DNA of 64,000 nt from Stutzerimonas xanthomarina DSM 18231 (GCF_900129835.1 NZ_FQXA01000002.1:310001-374000); one strand, 5' to 3'; positions 9,222 through 18,312 are shown, numbered from the stretch's first letter. The notes: a model not told the origin generated them from the sequence alone. Numbers and translations are program-made.

Positions 9222-10159
9222 TCCAGAAAGCCTTTGGGTTTTTCAAGCAGCGGCCCAGCCTGCAGGGCTTCGAGTGCGGCGAGCGGGTCAATGGCGAGGG
9301 TCAGGCCGGGTACGTTGCGCAATTCGGCCAGGTGAATGCTGGCGGCCGGCCCCACTAACAGCATAGGCAGCTCTTGCGTGTCGGCGAGGCGTGGCAATTG
9401 CCGTTTGAGGTAACCGCTGTCCAGCGACTGGCTGGCATACAGCAGCAGGCCGCGTGGCTTGATCCGTTCCACGGCCAGCGGCAATTCGGCCAGCGGTACC
9501 AACCACTCGATCACTTCGGCAGGGCAACCTGCACTGGACACCAGCCAGGCGCTGAGCCACAGACCCGGCTCGAAGCGCTGCTCGCACAAGGTCGTCAACA
9601 GCAACGGCGCGCCGTTATGCTGGCGGTTGCTGTGGTAGATGCGTGTGCCGAGCTTGGTTCGTAGCCACGAATAGAACAACCCGCGCTCGAGTTCCGCGCC
9701 AAACGCGCCGGTCCAGCGCTGTTCGAGGCTCAGCAGCAGCGGCAACAGCAGGTGCTTGCAGAGGGTAACCGGCGGATACAGAGAAAGCGCACGGTTGAAG
9801 CTGTCGTCGAGCTGCCGCTCAGAGAGCTCGGTGACGGCCAGAGACATCTGATTCTGAAGACCGCCCCACTGGCTGTGCTCGGTCAGATTGGGGCTCTGAC
9901 GTGCGTCCAGCAATTGTTTGACCTGGCCGACCGCGACGCCCCGATTCAGCCACTTGAGAATGCTTTGGATGCGCTTGACGTGACTGTCGTCGTAGAGCCG
10001 GTGGCCCTTCGGGGTGCGACGCGGCACGATCAGTCCGTAGCGCCGTTCCCAGGCGCGCAGCGTGACCGGATTAACCCCGGTGAGGCGCGCCACCTCTCTG
10101 ATCGGAAACCAGTCGTCTTCCCGGCCCAGGGCGGTGTCATCATTAATGTTCAGGGCCAT
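9218..10159 (-). CDS. MerR-family regulator, class II LitR/CarH-like (light response)
   Basis: 313 residues. The N-terminal winged helix-turn-helix (FPIREVARLTGVNPVTLRAW, ERRYGLI) is MerR type and matches LitR/CarA/CarH proteins. The C-terminal ~200 residues have the helical-plus-Rossmann layout of their cobalamin-binding domain, but no DxHxxG motif is visible. That is the feature of class II LitR proteins of Pseudomonas (PplR type), which do not use adenosylcobalamin and instead respond through a short LOV protein. Such a LOV gene is at 16535-16981. It sits between the DUF523 gene (2 bp gap) and phrB (4 bp overlap), and probably represses its own operon through the TGTACA boxes at 11148-11223. 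Confidence 0.85.
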   Translation of the reverse strand: MALNINDDTALGREDDWFPIREVARLTGVNPVTLRAWERRYGLIVPRRTPKGHRLYDDSHVKRIQSILKWLNRGVAVGQVKQLLDARQSPNLTEHSQWGGLQNQMSLAVTELSERQLDDSFNRALSLYPPVTLCKHLLLPLLLSLEQRWTGAFGAELERGLFYSWLRTKLGTRIYHSNRQHNGAPLLLTTLCEQRFEPGLWLSAWLVSSAGCPAEVIEWLVPLAELPLAVERIKPRGLLLYASQSLDSGYLKRQLPRLADTQELPMLLVGPAASIHLAELRNVPGLTLAIDPLAALEALQAGPLLEKPKGFLE

Positions 10160-10161
10160 GG

Positions 10162-11124
10162 TCAGATGCCGTTGCGCAGGCTGAGATCTTCTGGATGCGG
10201 CTGCAGATACACCTGGCTGGCAACGTAGCGATCCGGATGACGACGGAAGTGATGTTTTAGCAATGTCATCGGCACGACGAGCGGCACGATTCCTTCACGG
10301 TATTGGCTGATGAGACGTTGCAACTCCTGCTTGTCCTCGCCGCAAAGATCGTTCTTCAAGTAGCCGCTCAGGTGCTGCAGCACATTGCTGTGCGTGCCGC
10401 GCGAAGCAGTGGTCTTGAGCGCCGCCATCAGCTGGCTGAAATAGATCGGTGCAAGCTCATCAAGCGGCTTTATGCCGACCGTCGCGACCATCCGACCGAG
10501 GGCTTTGTATTGCACAGGGTTGGTCGCCATCAGCTGATACTTGTGCCGCGAGTGATAGTCGACCAGGGCCTTGCGGGTCAGCCCAGCTTCGAGCAAGCGC
10601 TGCCATTCGGCGTAGGCAAAGATTCGTGTGAGGAAATTCTCCCGCAGCACGGGGTCGTTTAGCCGACCGTCTTCCTCAATGGGCAGATCTGGCCTAGCTT
10701 CCATCAGTGCATGAGCGAACAGGCCGGAACCGCCGCCATCAATGGGGTGCCCGTTGGCCTGATAGACCTTGACCCGCTCCATCCCGCAGGAGGGGGATTT
10801 CTGCATCAGGATATAACCGCTGATATCGCTCAGTTCTTCGGCGATCTGCTTACCGTACGCGGTCAGTGCCTCGCTGACATCGAGCTCCGGGTGCACGGTG
10901 CCGACTGCGCGAGGGCTGTCTGGATCACCGACCAAGCGGATTGGCTCACGTGGCGTGCCGAGCCCTATAGCGACTTCCGGGCAGACCGGAACGAACTCGA
11001 AATGCCTGGCCAGCGTTTCGCTGCATAGCCGCGACTCCTTATGGCCGCCATTGAACCGCACCGGACTGCCAAGCAGGCAGGCACTGATGCCGACCTTTAT
11101 AGGAGGATTGCAGGAATTGGGCAT
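10162..11124 (-). CDS. DUF523 and DUF1722 (YbgA-like) two-domain protein
   Basis: 320 residues from ATG 11124. The frame extends to 11172, but that would place the operator boxes inside the gene, so the inner ATG is preferred. Residues ~7-150 are DUF523, with VGISACLLGSPVRFNGGHK and the Cys-containing LMQKSPSCGM. The C-terminal half is DUF1722/YbgA, with LVDYHSRHKYQLMATNPVQY. Biochemical function is unknown, though the family is repeatedly encoded beside photolyases and in light-induced operons. First gene of the operon with the LitR-like regulator and phrB. Confidence 0.85.
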   Translation of the reverse strand: MPNSCNPPIKVGISACLLGSPVRFNGGHKESRLCSETLARHFEFVPVCPEVAIGLGTPREPIRLVGDPDSPRAVGTVHPELDVSEALTAYGKQIAEELSDISGYILMQKSPSCGMERVKVYQANGHPIDGGGSGLFAHALMEARPDLPIEEDGRLNDPVLRENFLTRIFAYAEWQRLLEAGLTRKALVDYHSRHKYQLMATNPVQYKALGRMVATVGIKPLDELAPIYFSQLMAALKTTASRGTHSNVLQHLSGYLKNDLCGEDKQELQRLISQYREGIVPLVVPMTLLKHHFRRHPDRYVASQVYLQPHPEDLSLRNGI

Positions 11125-11147
11125 GGGGGTCGGCCTCGCTGTGTTCT

Positions 11148-11223
11148 TGTACAGATTAGAGTCTCTGTACAACCTGAGGCCATCATAAGCGGTTAGTTGT
11201 ACAAGTCAATAATGGTTGTACAA
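11148..11223. promoter_or_regulatory. Operator region: four TGTACA boxes in two pairs
   Basis: TGTACA occurs at 11148-11153, 11166-11171, 11198-11203 and 11217-11222; the last two are full TTGTACAA palindromes. Within pairs the start-to-start spacing is 18 and 19 bp. They surround a sigma70-type promoter reading toward the DUF523/LitR/phrB operon. The same 18-bp arrangement recurs at 11560-11583. TGTACA-type boxes are what LitR/CarA-family repressors bind, so this is the likely operator. Confidence 0.75.
11182..11209 (-). promoter_or_regulatory. Sigma70-type promoter of the DUF523-litR-phrB operon
   Basis: On the minus strand TTGACT (11209-11204) is separated by 16 bp from TATGAT (11187-11182), a good -35/-10 pair. 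The TTGTACAA box at 11197-11204 overlaps the -35/spacer and another box lies just upstream, so a bound repressor would block RNA polymerase. The start codon at 11124 is about 55 bp downstream. Confidence 0.6.
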
Positions 11224-11260
11224 GATGTTGTAATACACCAGTCCCGTGCGCTCAGGGTTG

Positions 11261-11476
11261 CTATTGCCAACCAAACAGCCACCGCTGATCGTCGCGCAGC
11301 TCACGCCAGTCGATCCACTGACTGCGTTGAGTGAGGGCAGCCTGTAGCTCAACCTGCACTAGAACACTGTTTTCATCACGTAACAGCTCCGTGATGAGGA
11401 AGTGCTTTTCCTTGTTTTGCGGCTCAGTGGCGGTCCACTTGGACAGCAGCAGCTTGTCTGGATTGAATTGGTTCAT
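11261..11476 (-). CDS. TIGR02450-type Trp-rich small protein
   Basis: 71 residues beginning MNQFNPDKLLLSKWTAT, with a conserved-looking EKHFLITELLRDE core and a Trp-rich tail (WIDWRELRDDQRWLFGWQ). Length and tryptophan pattern fit the small Trp-rich family that often lies beside cryptochrome/photolyase genes. No catalytic function is known. It is divergent from the TIGR01777 gene; the TGTACA pair at 11560-11583 lies in their shared promoter region. Confidence 0.75.
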   Translation of the reverse strand: MNQFNPDKLLLSKWTATEPQNKEKHFLITELLRDENSVLVQVELQAALTQRSQWIDWRELRDDQRWLFGWQ

Positions 11477-11559
11477 GGTGCCCTAGTGTTGCGAAAAGGT
11501 TGAGATGTACTGGTCGCCTGTTAGCGAGCTTTACGTAGACTACGCTTGCACTAATAAGT

Positions 11560-11583
11560 TATACAGTGGCCGCTTGTTGTACA
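11560..11583. promoter_or_regulatory. Paired TATACA/TGTACA operator between divergent genes
   Basis: TATACA at 11560-11565 and TGTACA at 11578-11583 are 18 bp apart, the same geometry as in the phrB operon promoter. The TTGTAC at 11577 could itself serve as a -35 for the rightward epimerase-hemH unit (TGTAAC at 11600-11605, 17 bp away). It probably brings both divergent genes under the LitR-like regulator. Confidence 0.6.
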
Positions 11584-11653
11584 GGCGTTAACCTCAGAAT
11601 GTAACTGCTCTAAATGATCGACGCGGGACCACAGCTAAGATGCGGAGGGCTCA

Positions 11654-12553
11654 ATGAACATATTGCTCACCGGCGGGACCGGCCTGATTGGACGGGCGCT
11701 GTGCAAACACTGGTTGCCACAGGGTCATCGGCTCTGGGTTTGGAGTCGGTCACCCGAGCAGGTGGCGGAGCGTTGCGGCGAGTCGGTAATCGGCATTGGC
11801 GATCTGCGCGAGCTCGATCAGGTCCCGCTTGATGCTGTGATCAACCTGGCGGGCGCGCCGATCGCCGATCGCCCCTGGACCAAGTCTCGTCGTCTGCTGC
11901 TGTGGAACAGCCGCATCGAGTTGACCGAGCATTTGGTCGAGTGGCTTGCAACGAGGCAGCAGAAACCTGCAGTGCTGATTTCCGGCTCGGCCGTCGGCTG
12001 GTATGGCGACGGTGGTGAGCGGGAACTGAGCGAGGACGACGGTCCGGTTACCTACGATTTTGCCAGCCAGCTGTGTGCCGCCTGGGAGGAAAGTGCGATG
12101 CGAGCGGAGCCGCTGGGCATCCGCGTGATACTGATCCGGACTGGGCTGGTGCTGGCATCCCGAGGCGGCTTCCTGCAACGTCTCAGGCCGCTGTTCGCGC
12201 TCGGGCTTGGTGGCAGGCAGGGCAACGGCCGTCAGTGGATGCCTTGGATACACATCGACGATCAGATTGGTCTGATAGATTTTCTCTTGCACCAGCCCGA
12301 TGCAGGTGGGCCCTACAATGCGTGCGCACCGCAGCCGGCGCGCAACGCTGATTTTGCCAAGGCGCTCGCAGCAAGTATGGGACGTCCGGCGGTTCTACCT
12401 GTGCCTGCACTGGCCTTGAAGGTTGGCTTGGGCGAACTGTCCGGGTTGATTCTCGGCGGTCAGAAAGCGCGACCGTTGCGATTGCAGGTCGCAGGGTTTC
12501 AGTTTCGTTTCGTGACATTGGATGCGGCATTGGCGGATCTGCGCAAGGCGTGA
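11654..12553 (+). CDS. TIGR01777 (SDR39U1/YfcH) NAD(P)-dependent epimerase-like protein
   Basis: 299 residues. The N-terminal Rossmann motif is MNILLTGGTGLIGRALCK (GxxGxxG); VINLAGAPIADRPWT and SGSAVGWYGDGG are typical of the family, and a short C-terminal DUF1731-like segment contains the PALALKVGLGELSG region. It is predicted to bind a nicotinamide cofactor; the substrate is unknown. It is followed by hemH after 72 bp on the same strand, and the pair is preceded by TGTACA boxes, so it is probably part of the photo-induced set. Confidence 0.87.
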   Translation: MNILLTGGTGLIGRALCKHWLPQGHRLWVWSRSPEQVAERCGESVIGIGDLRELDQVPLDAVINLAGAPIADRPWTKSRRLLLWNSRIELTEHLVEWLATRQQKPAVLISGSAVGWYGDGGERELSEDDGPVTYDFASQLCAAWEESAMRAEPLGIRVILIRTGLVLASRGGFLQRLRPLFALGLGGRQGNGRQWMPWIHIDDQIGLIDFLLHQPDAGGPYNACAPQPARNADFAKALAASMGRPAVLPVPALALKVGLGELSGLILGGQKARPLRLQVAGFQFRFVTLDAALADLRKA

Positions 12554-12625
12554 CCGCTGTGTGAAAATAGTGCCGCGACCAACGGGTTGCGGCGCGATCC
12601 ATTAAATCAGCAGTTGGAAATGTGC

Positions 12626-13651
12626 ATGTCCGAGCAGGCGTTGTTGTTGGTCAATCTGGGTTCTCCGGCGTCCACCGAAGTGGCCGATGTACGCCGCTAT
12701 CTCAACCAGTTCCTGATGGACCCCTATGTCATCGATCTGCCTTGGCCCGTTCGCCGGCTGCTGGTCTCGCTGATCCTGATCAAGCGCCCGGAACAGTCGG
12801 CGCATGCCTATGCTTCCATCTGGTGGCCAGAAGGTTCGCCCCTGGTAGTGCTCAGCCAACGCTTGGCTGACGCCGTCCGGCCGCATTGGAAAGAGGGCCC
12901 GGTGGAACTGGCGATGCGCTATGGCGAATTGTCGATTGAGCGCTCGCTGTTGAAAGTGGCAGGGCAGGGCATCAGACAGGTCACCTTGGCGCCGCTGTAT
13001 CCGCAGTTCGCGGACAGCACCACGACCACCGTCATTGAAGAGGCGCGACGGGTGATTCGCGAGCGTAACCTCGACATTCAGCTGTCGATCCTGCAGCCGT
13101 TTTTCGACCAGCCGGAATATCTCGAGGCGCTGGTTACGAGTGTCCAACCGCACCTGGAGCAACCATTCGACCATCTTCTGCTGAGCTATCACGGTTTGCC
13201 TGAGCGACATTTGCGCAAGACGGATCCGACCGGCGCGCATTGCCTGAAAACCGATGATTGCTGCCAGCGTGCCGAAGGCGCGGTGCTTGCCAGCTGCTAC
13301 CGCGCCCAGTGCATTCAGAGCGCAGCTGCATTTGCCGAGCGTGCCGGCTTGCGACCCGAACAGTGGTCGGTGTCGTTCCAATCACGACTGGGACGCGCCA
13401 AGTGGATCGAGCCCTATACCGAGGCGCAGCTGGAAGAGCTGGCGGCCAGAGGCGTGAAGAAGTTGCTGGTGATGTGCCCTGCGTTCGTGTCCGATTGCAT
13501 CGAAACGCTTGAGGAAATCGGTGATCGAGGCCGCGAACAGTTCGTTGCGGCCGGTGGTACGGATCTACAGCTGGTCCCTTGCCTGAATACCCATGAGCAG
13601 TGGGTGCAGGCGCTGGTCACCTTGTGTCGACGGGCCCCGCTGGCGTTGTAA
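12626..13651 (+). CDS. hemH: Ferrochelatase
   Basis: 341 residues from ATG 12626 ([11 protein letters not shown] start). It inserts ferrous iron into protoporphyrin IX, the last step of heme b synthesis. The catalytic histidine lies in [19 protein letters not shown], and the C-terminal [17 protein letters not shown] and [21 protein letters not shown] are diagnostic. Between residues ~208 and 232 there is a cysteine-rich stretch ([16 protein letters not shown]), unlike E. coli HemH. This could be an iron-sulfur or redox site, but that is a guess. Placing hemH in a light-controlled unit may limit photosensitising free porphyrin. Confidence 0.93.
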   Translation: MSEQALLLVNLGSPASTEVADVRRYLNQFLMDPYVIDLPWPVRRLLVSLILIKRPEQSAHAYASIWWPEGSPLVVLSQRLADAVRPHWKEGPVELAMRYGELSIERSLLKVAGQGIRQVTLAPLYPQFADSTTTTVIEEARRVIRERNLDIQLSILQPFFDQPEYLEALVTSVQPHLEQPFDHLLLSYHGLPERHLRKTDPTGAHCLKTDDCCQRAEGAVLASCYRAQCIQSAAAFAERAGLRPEQWSVSFQSRLGRAKWIEPYTEAQLEELAARGVKKLLVMCPAFVSDCIETLEEIGDRGREQFVAAGGTDLQLVPCLNTHEQWVQALVTLCRRAPLAL

Positions 13652-13688
13652 GCGGCCCATCTCGGCGTGGGGTAAGCGAATGCGACCC

Positions 13689-16325
13689 TCACGCCACGGG
13701 TTCGAGCTCCAGCGCTTCGAATGCCTCCAGCGGCACCGGACGGCTAAATAGGTAACCCTGGAACATGTTGCAGCCATTGGCGACCAACAGTGACCGTTGC
13801 TCCTCCGTCTCGACCCCTTCGGCGATCACTTCCAGGTTGAGCCCAGTGGCAAGCGCGCAGGTGGCACGGATGATGGTCTGGCTGCTGACGTCATCGACCA
13901 GCTGACGAACAAACGACTGGTCGATTTTTAGTTGGTCGAGCGGCAACCGCTGCAGGTAGGCCATGGACGAATAACCTGTGCCGAAGTCGTCGATCGAGAA
14001 GCGAATGCCGTGCTGCTTCAGCGTCCTCATTCGAACCACCGCTTCTTCCATATCATCGAGCAGCAGGGATTCGGTGATTTCAAGCTTGAGCAGTCGCGGA
14101 TTGGCACCGGTGCGTTCGAGCAACGCGAGCACACGATCCACGAAGTCGGCCTGATAGAGCAGGCTCGCACTCAAGTTGACGGCAAGCGTCAGTGTCGCCC
14201 AGCGTGGCTGTTTCGCCCAGGTGGCGAGCTGTTCGCAGGCCTGAGTCAGCACCATGAAATCCAGTATTTCGATCAGCCCGGCCCTTTCGGCCGGGCCGAT
14301 GAAGTGGAACGGGCTGAGCAAGCCGCGTTGTGGATGCTGCCAGCGAACCAGGACCTCAGCACCGACAATCCCACGATGACGCTCGATTTGAGGCTGGAAA
14401 TGAATCACGAATTCGCCAGCTGTCAGGCCTCGGCGGATTTCGTCTTCCAGGCGCAGGCGTTCTTGCACAGCCTGCTGCATGCGAGGGTCGAAGAAGCGCA
14501 GGGCATTCTTGCCGGCTTGTTTGGCTTCGTACATCGACATGTCGGCGCGCTTCATCAGCTCTTCCGCGTCCCCGTCATTGCTGTTCAGCAACACCACACC
14601 GATGCTGGCGCTGCTGTGCAGCAACAGGGCGCCCAGTCGGTAAGGCTGACCCAACGCCGACAGAATTCTTTCGCCGATCTGCTCGGCCTGGGCTGCTGCG
14701 TATTCCGCCTTGGCATCCAGATCCTCGAGCATGACAACGAACTCGTCGCCGCCGAGGCGGGCAACGGTGTTGATGCCACGGACCTCACCGCTCAGTCGTT
14801 CGGCCACCATGCAGAGCAACTGGTCGCCGGCCTGGTGGCCATGGAGGTCATTGATGTTCTTGAAATTGTCCAGATCGATGAACATCAGCGCGCCGTACTG
14901 CTGGCTGCGTGCAGTGGCTGCCAGGGCTTGCTGGAGGCGATCAAGCAGCAGGCGACGGTTTGGCAGGCCGCTCAGCGGGTCGTAAAAAGCAAGGTTATGA
15001 ATGCGCTCTTCGGCTTGCTTGCGCTCGGTAATGTCGGTAAAGGCTGCCACGTAGTTGGACACAGCGCCCTGTGCGTCGAACACAGTGCTGATCGACAACC
15101 ACTCGGGGTATACCTCGCCAGTCTTGCGGCGGTTCCAGATCTCGCCCTGCCACGCCCCGGTCTGCTGGATACTGCGCCACATGGCCAGGTAGAAATCGGG
15201 CGCGTGGCGACCGGAGGCGAGCAGGCTCGTGTCCTGTCCGATGGCCTCGTCTGCACCGTAGCCGCTGATCTCGGTGAATGCGTGGTTGACCTGCAGGATG
15301 CGGTTATTGGCATCGGTGATGATCATGCCCTGCTGGGATTCGAACGCGATCGCGGCGATGCGACGCTCCTGTTCGGCTTTGGCACGTTCGCTGATGTCTC
15401 GGCTCAAGCACACCACGGCTGGCTTGTACGGTTGCCCCAGTGACAAGCGCTGGGCGCGTACTTCGAATATCTTCAAGCCGTTTGCGGTCTGCATGGAATA
15501 TTCAAGCAGCCCGGGCGTGCCGCTGGAAAGCGTGTCACGAATCAGTTCGCGGAAGCGTTCTGCCTGGCGGGGAGGGAGCACATCCTCCACCGTCTTACCG
15601 ATCAGGTTTTGGTTGCCTCCTTGAAGCAGAGACGAGTCGTTGGCGATCACTTCCAGGTAACGGCCGTCCTCGTCAAGGACCAACAGCACGTCGGGGATCG
15701 CCTGGGTGATCGCCCTTAAACGTGCCTCACTGAGATGCATTGCACGTTCGATCTGGTCGCGCCGGAGCAAATCGGCCACTAGCAGGCCCAGTAGCACTAC
15801 CGTTGTTGGCAGCACCAGCAGCATAGGCACCGCAACCTGCTCAAGTGTAGGTGCGACAAGCTGAGCGGGTAACAACAACAGTGAGGCTACGACACCGCCA
15901 TGCAGGACCAAGCCAAAGAGCAGTAATTGCCAGCTGCCGACGGCGATCTGGCCACGGCGATGGAAATGGCGGTAGCCAAGACCCAGGACGATCGGCAGCA
16001 GCACATTGATCAATCCGACCCAGACGCCTAAACCACCCACCCACAGTCGATACACGCCGGCAATCAGCCCCGCGATACCCGCCGCAATTGGGCCTCCAAA
16101 CAAGGCTGCCATACTCAGCACAACAGTGCGTGCATCGAAGATCACACCATCCTGCACGGAGATGGGCATCAGCATGCCAACGATGCAGGCGCCCCCGAAC
16201 CAGATGCCGGCCGTGCATTGCGCCCATATCTGTTGGCTCTGGCCCCAATGACGCGCGGTAACAGAGAGCAGCCAGCAAAGCGCAAGGAGCACCGTTGCGT
16301 TTTCGACAAATGCATAGGAAGTCAA
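13689..16325 (-). CDS. Membrane PAS-GGDEF-EAL cyclic-di-GMP protein
   Basis: 878 residues. The first ~190 form a LytS-like 5TM sensor domain with the motifs AGIAGLIAGVYRLWVGG and VGLINVLLPI. Two PAS domains follow (about 205-320 and 325-440), the second ending in a PAC motif before NLAFYDPLSGLPNRR. The cyclase domain has an intact RLGGDEFVVML. The phosphodiesterase domain has AEVLVRWQHP (EVL in place of EAL, common in active enzymes), DDFGTGYSS and EGVETEEQ. Both synthesis and breakdown of c-di-GMP are therefore possible. The only usable start is TTG at 16325. It is convergent with hemH. Confidence 0.92.
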   Translation of the reverse strand: MTSYAFVENATVLLALCWLLSVTARHWGQSQQIWAQCTAGIWFGGACIVGMLMPISVQDGVIFDARTVVLSMAALFGGPIAAGIAGLIAGVYRLWVGGLGVWVGLINVLLPIVLGLGYRHFHRRGQIAVGSWQLLLFGLVLHGGVVASLLLLPAQLVAPTLEQVAVPMLLVLPTTVVLLGLLVADLLRRDQIERAMHLSEARLRAITQAIPDVLLVLDEDGRYLEVIANDSSLLQGGNQNLIGKTVEDVLPPRQAERFRELIRDTLSSGTPGLLEYSMQTANGLKIFEVRAQRLSLGQPYKPAVVCLSRDISERAKAEQERRIAAIAFESQQGMIITDANNRILQVNHAFTEISGYGADEAIGQDTSLLASGRHAPDFYLAMWRSIQQTGAWQGEIWNRRKTGEVYPEWLSISTVFDAQGAVSNYVAAFTDITERKQAEERIHNLAFYDPLSGLPNRRLLLDRLQQALAATARSQQYGALMFIDLDNFKNINDLHGHQAGDQLLCMVAERLSGEVRGINTVARLGGDEFVVMLEDLDAKAEYAAAQAEQIGERILSALGQPYRLGALLLHSSASIGVVLLNSNDGDAEELMKRADMSMYEAKQAGKNALRFFDPRMQQAVQERLRLEDEIRRGLTAGEFVIHFQPQIERHRGIVGAEVLVRWQHPQRGLLSPFHFIGPAERAGLIEILDFMVLTQACEQLATWAKQPRWATLTLAVNLSASLLYQADFVDRVLALLERTGANPRLLKLEITESLLLDDMEEAVVRMRTLKQHGIRFSIDDFGTGYSSMAYLQRLPLDQLKIDQSFVRQLVDDVSSQTIIRATCALATGLNLEVIAEGVETEEQRSLLVANGCNMFQGYLFSRPVPLEAFEALELEPVA

Positions 16326-16534
16326 AGTAGCGGACCCGAATTCAGCCGCCGTCCAAGTTGGCGGGAATGTGATAGCAGATGGTAATTATTCGTGATTTCC
16401 CAGCAGTGTCATCTACAAACCTACTTGCCGGTCACAAGTCGTGCCGCGACTTCAGGTTGCGCATACCAGCGCTATCGGCAACCCTGATTAAGGCTGAAGT
16501 GCCATGGAGCACAGACCGACATGCGGCACGCTGG

Positions 16535-16981
16535 TTAGCGCTGGAGAGCCGCAAGCTGCTCCCGGAGATGCTGGACTTCAGCTTCAAGCTCGCAGACCCG
16601 CTGCTTGGCTTCGACCTCCGGCGTGACGTCTTTCTGGATGCCGATGAAATAGGTGAGTTGGTCACCTTCGTTGAAAACCGGCGTGATGGACAACTCGTTC
16701 CAGAAGGCACTGCCGTCCTTGCGGTAGTTGCGGATGATCTGGCGGCAGGGCGTATTGTTGCGAATCGCTTCGCGAATCGCCGCAAGACCTAGCTGGTCTC
16801 GGTCGTCGGCCTGCAGGAAGCGGCAGTCCTGGTAGAGGATGTCGTCGATCTCATAGCCCGTCAGCCGCTGAAATGCGGGGTTGGCGTAGATAAGGATGTT
16901 GTCGTCGCCTTCCTGCTCCGCTACCACGATCCCGTCATTGGAGGCTTCGATTACCAGTTGCAGCAGTTTGGCGTTGATCAT
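16535..16981 (-). CDS. Short LOV blue-light photoreceptor (PpSB-LOV type)
   Basis: 148 residues: a single LOV domain without a fused output domain. The flavin-binding motif YQDCRFLQ has the photoactive cysteine at residue 53. NYRKDGSAFWNELSITPV and YFIGIQKDV provide the conserved Asn and Gln residues that contact FMN. A C-terminal helix (EAKQRVCELEAEVQHLREQL) forms a coiled-coil dimerisation element. It closely resembles the Pseudomonas putida PpSB1-LOV protein, which works with a class II LitR repressor. It is divergent from a second LitR-like gene (17248) and lies 6 kb from the first. Confidence 0.93.
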   Translation of the reverse strand: MINAKLLQLVIEASNDGIVVAEQEGDDNILIYANPAFQRLTGYEIDDILYQDCRFLQADDRDQLGLAAIREAIRNNTPCRQIIRNYRKDGSAFWNELSITPVFNEGDQLTYFIGIQKDVTPEVEAKQRVCELEAEVQHLREQLAALQR

Positions 16982-17247
16982 ATGGGTGTCTCTTGTGCAC
17001 TTCGCGGCATTCTAGAACAACTACCTGAGCGCTGGCACAAAGGCTTTTGTAGCGAGGCGGCTCTACCGGTCGGTAGGACCGCAACCAGATACCTTGCGGT
17101 GCAGAGCGGGCAGGCACCGTCGACAGAGAGCGCAAATCGCAACTTTCGAACATCGCACAATCTGTACGTGTCTAGCCTCTGCACCGCCTATGCCTGCAGA
17201 CCCTTGAGTTACACTGCGCCCATTCTTTTGCATGAGCTGTCCGCGTC

Positions 17248-18204
17248 ATGACTGAATTTGCCCGTGCTTCCTCGCTGCGTTCGTCGTCATCGCTCAAGCA
17301 GGAAGAGTTATTCCCGATCCGCGAGGTATCACGCCTGACGGGTGTCAATCCGGTCACCCTGCGTGCCTGGGAACGCCGCTACGGCTTGATCCAGCCGACC
17401 CGCACCGAGAGCGGTCATCGTTTGTACTCGATGGCCGATGTCGAGGCGGTGCGCAACATCGTGGCCTGGACGGAACGTGGCGTGGCGGTGAGCAAGGTCG
17501 GTAGCATTTTGTCGCGCAATGCCGCCACCCGAGCGGTGGTACAGCCCGAGCAGCACGAGCCGGTCACCGGCGAGTGGCGCGAATGGCAGGTCCAGGTGCA
17601 GCGGGCTGTAAGCAGTTTCGACGAGGGCCGCCTCGATCAGGTCTATGGGCAGGTCTTCTCGACTTATCCATTACCCGTGGTGTTTCAGGATGTCCTGCTG
17701 CCGTTGTGGCAACAGTTGTTGGTGCGTCAGGATGAGTTCGGTCACACCAGCGAGTGGCTCTTTCTCGATAACTTCTTGCGGGGCCGCGTGTTGCAGCGGC
17801 TGCAACTTGCCCGAGCCCAGACGGAAGATCGCGTATTGCTGGCCGCTGTGCCTGGACAATGCCGTGAGCTGGAATTACTGATTGCCGGTCTGCTGCTCTC
17901 CAGTGATCAGGTCGGCGTCAGTGTGCTGGCCATCGGTCAACCGATGGATGAGCTGACGCTGATTTGTGAAAAGGTCCGCCCGCGCGCATTGGTGCTGTAT
18001 TCCAACGTTCCGCCCAACGCCGCCTTGCTGAAGCAGTTTGCCAGGCTGACGCTGAGCCTCGATTGCCCTCTGGCCATGGCGGGTGAGGCGGCCGAGTTTT
18101 CCGAGGAAGGGCTGCGCGGATCGCCGATCGCCTGCCTTGGCACTGCCGGCAAGTTGATACAGCGTCGTCTGTTGCAGTTCCTCGACGGGCATCTGGATAC
18201 CTGA
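17248..18204 (+). CDS. Second MerR-family class II LitR-like regulator
   Basis: 318 residues. The HTH region (FPIREVSRLTGVNPVTLRAW, ERRYGLIQPTRTESGHRLYS) is nearly identical to that of the regulator at 9218-10159. The C-terminal part keeps the cobalamin-domain fold pattern but shows no DxHxxG motif. It therefore belongs to the vitamin-independent class. It is divergently arranged with the LOV gene across 266 bp. The two regulators are paralogs and could heterodimerise or compete for the same TGTACA boxes; this is inference. Confidence 0.87.
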   Translation: MTEFARASSLRSSSSLKQEELFPIREVSRLTGVNPVTLRAWERRYGLIQPTRTESGHRLYSMADVEAVRNIVAWTERGVAVSKVGSILSRNAATRAVVQPEQHEPVTGEWREWQVQVQRAVSSFDEGRLDQVYGQVFSTYPLPVVFQDVLLPLWQQLLVRQDEFGHTSEWLFLDNFLRGRVLQRLQLARAQTEDRVLLAAVPGQCRELELLIAGLLLSSDQVGVSVLAIGQPMDELTLICEKVRPRALVLYSNVPPNAALLKQFARLTLSLDCPLAMAGEAAEFSEEGLRGSPIACLGTAGKLIQRRLLQFLDGHLDT

Positions 18205-18239
18205 CGACGGCTGGACTTGCCGAGCTGAACACAGGGTTT

Positions 18240-18253
18240 GATGCTTAAGCATC
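18240..18253. repeat. 14-bp perfect palindrome upstream of pqqF
   Basis: GATGCTTAAGCATC is a perfect inverted repeat 60 bp before the pqqF start. It is followed at 18255-18270 by TTGTGCC-AA-GGGAACC, a weak version of the 7-2-7 dyad found before the dehydrogenase genes. It could be a regulator site or part of the end of the preceding transcript; no T-run follows, so it is not a typical terminator. Confidence 0.4.
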
Positions 18254-18312
18254 ATTGTGCCAAGGGAACCTCCGCGCGATCCTTTTAACTCTCAGCCGGA
18301 ACACGTCGCCCA

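Noticed and set aside
13932-15443. 503-codon open frame antisense to the GGDEF/EAL gene
   Set aside because: Shadow of the opposite strand; no domain recognised and no start signal.
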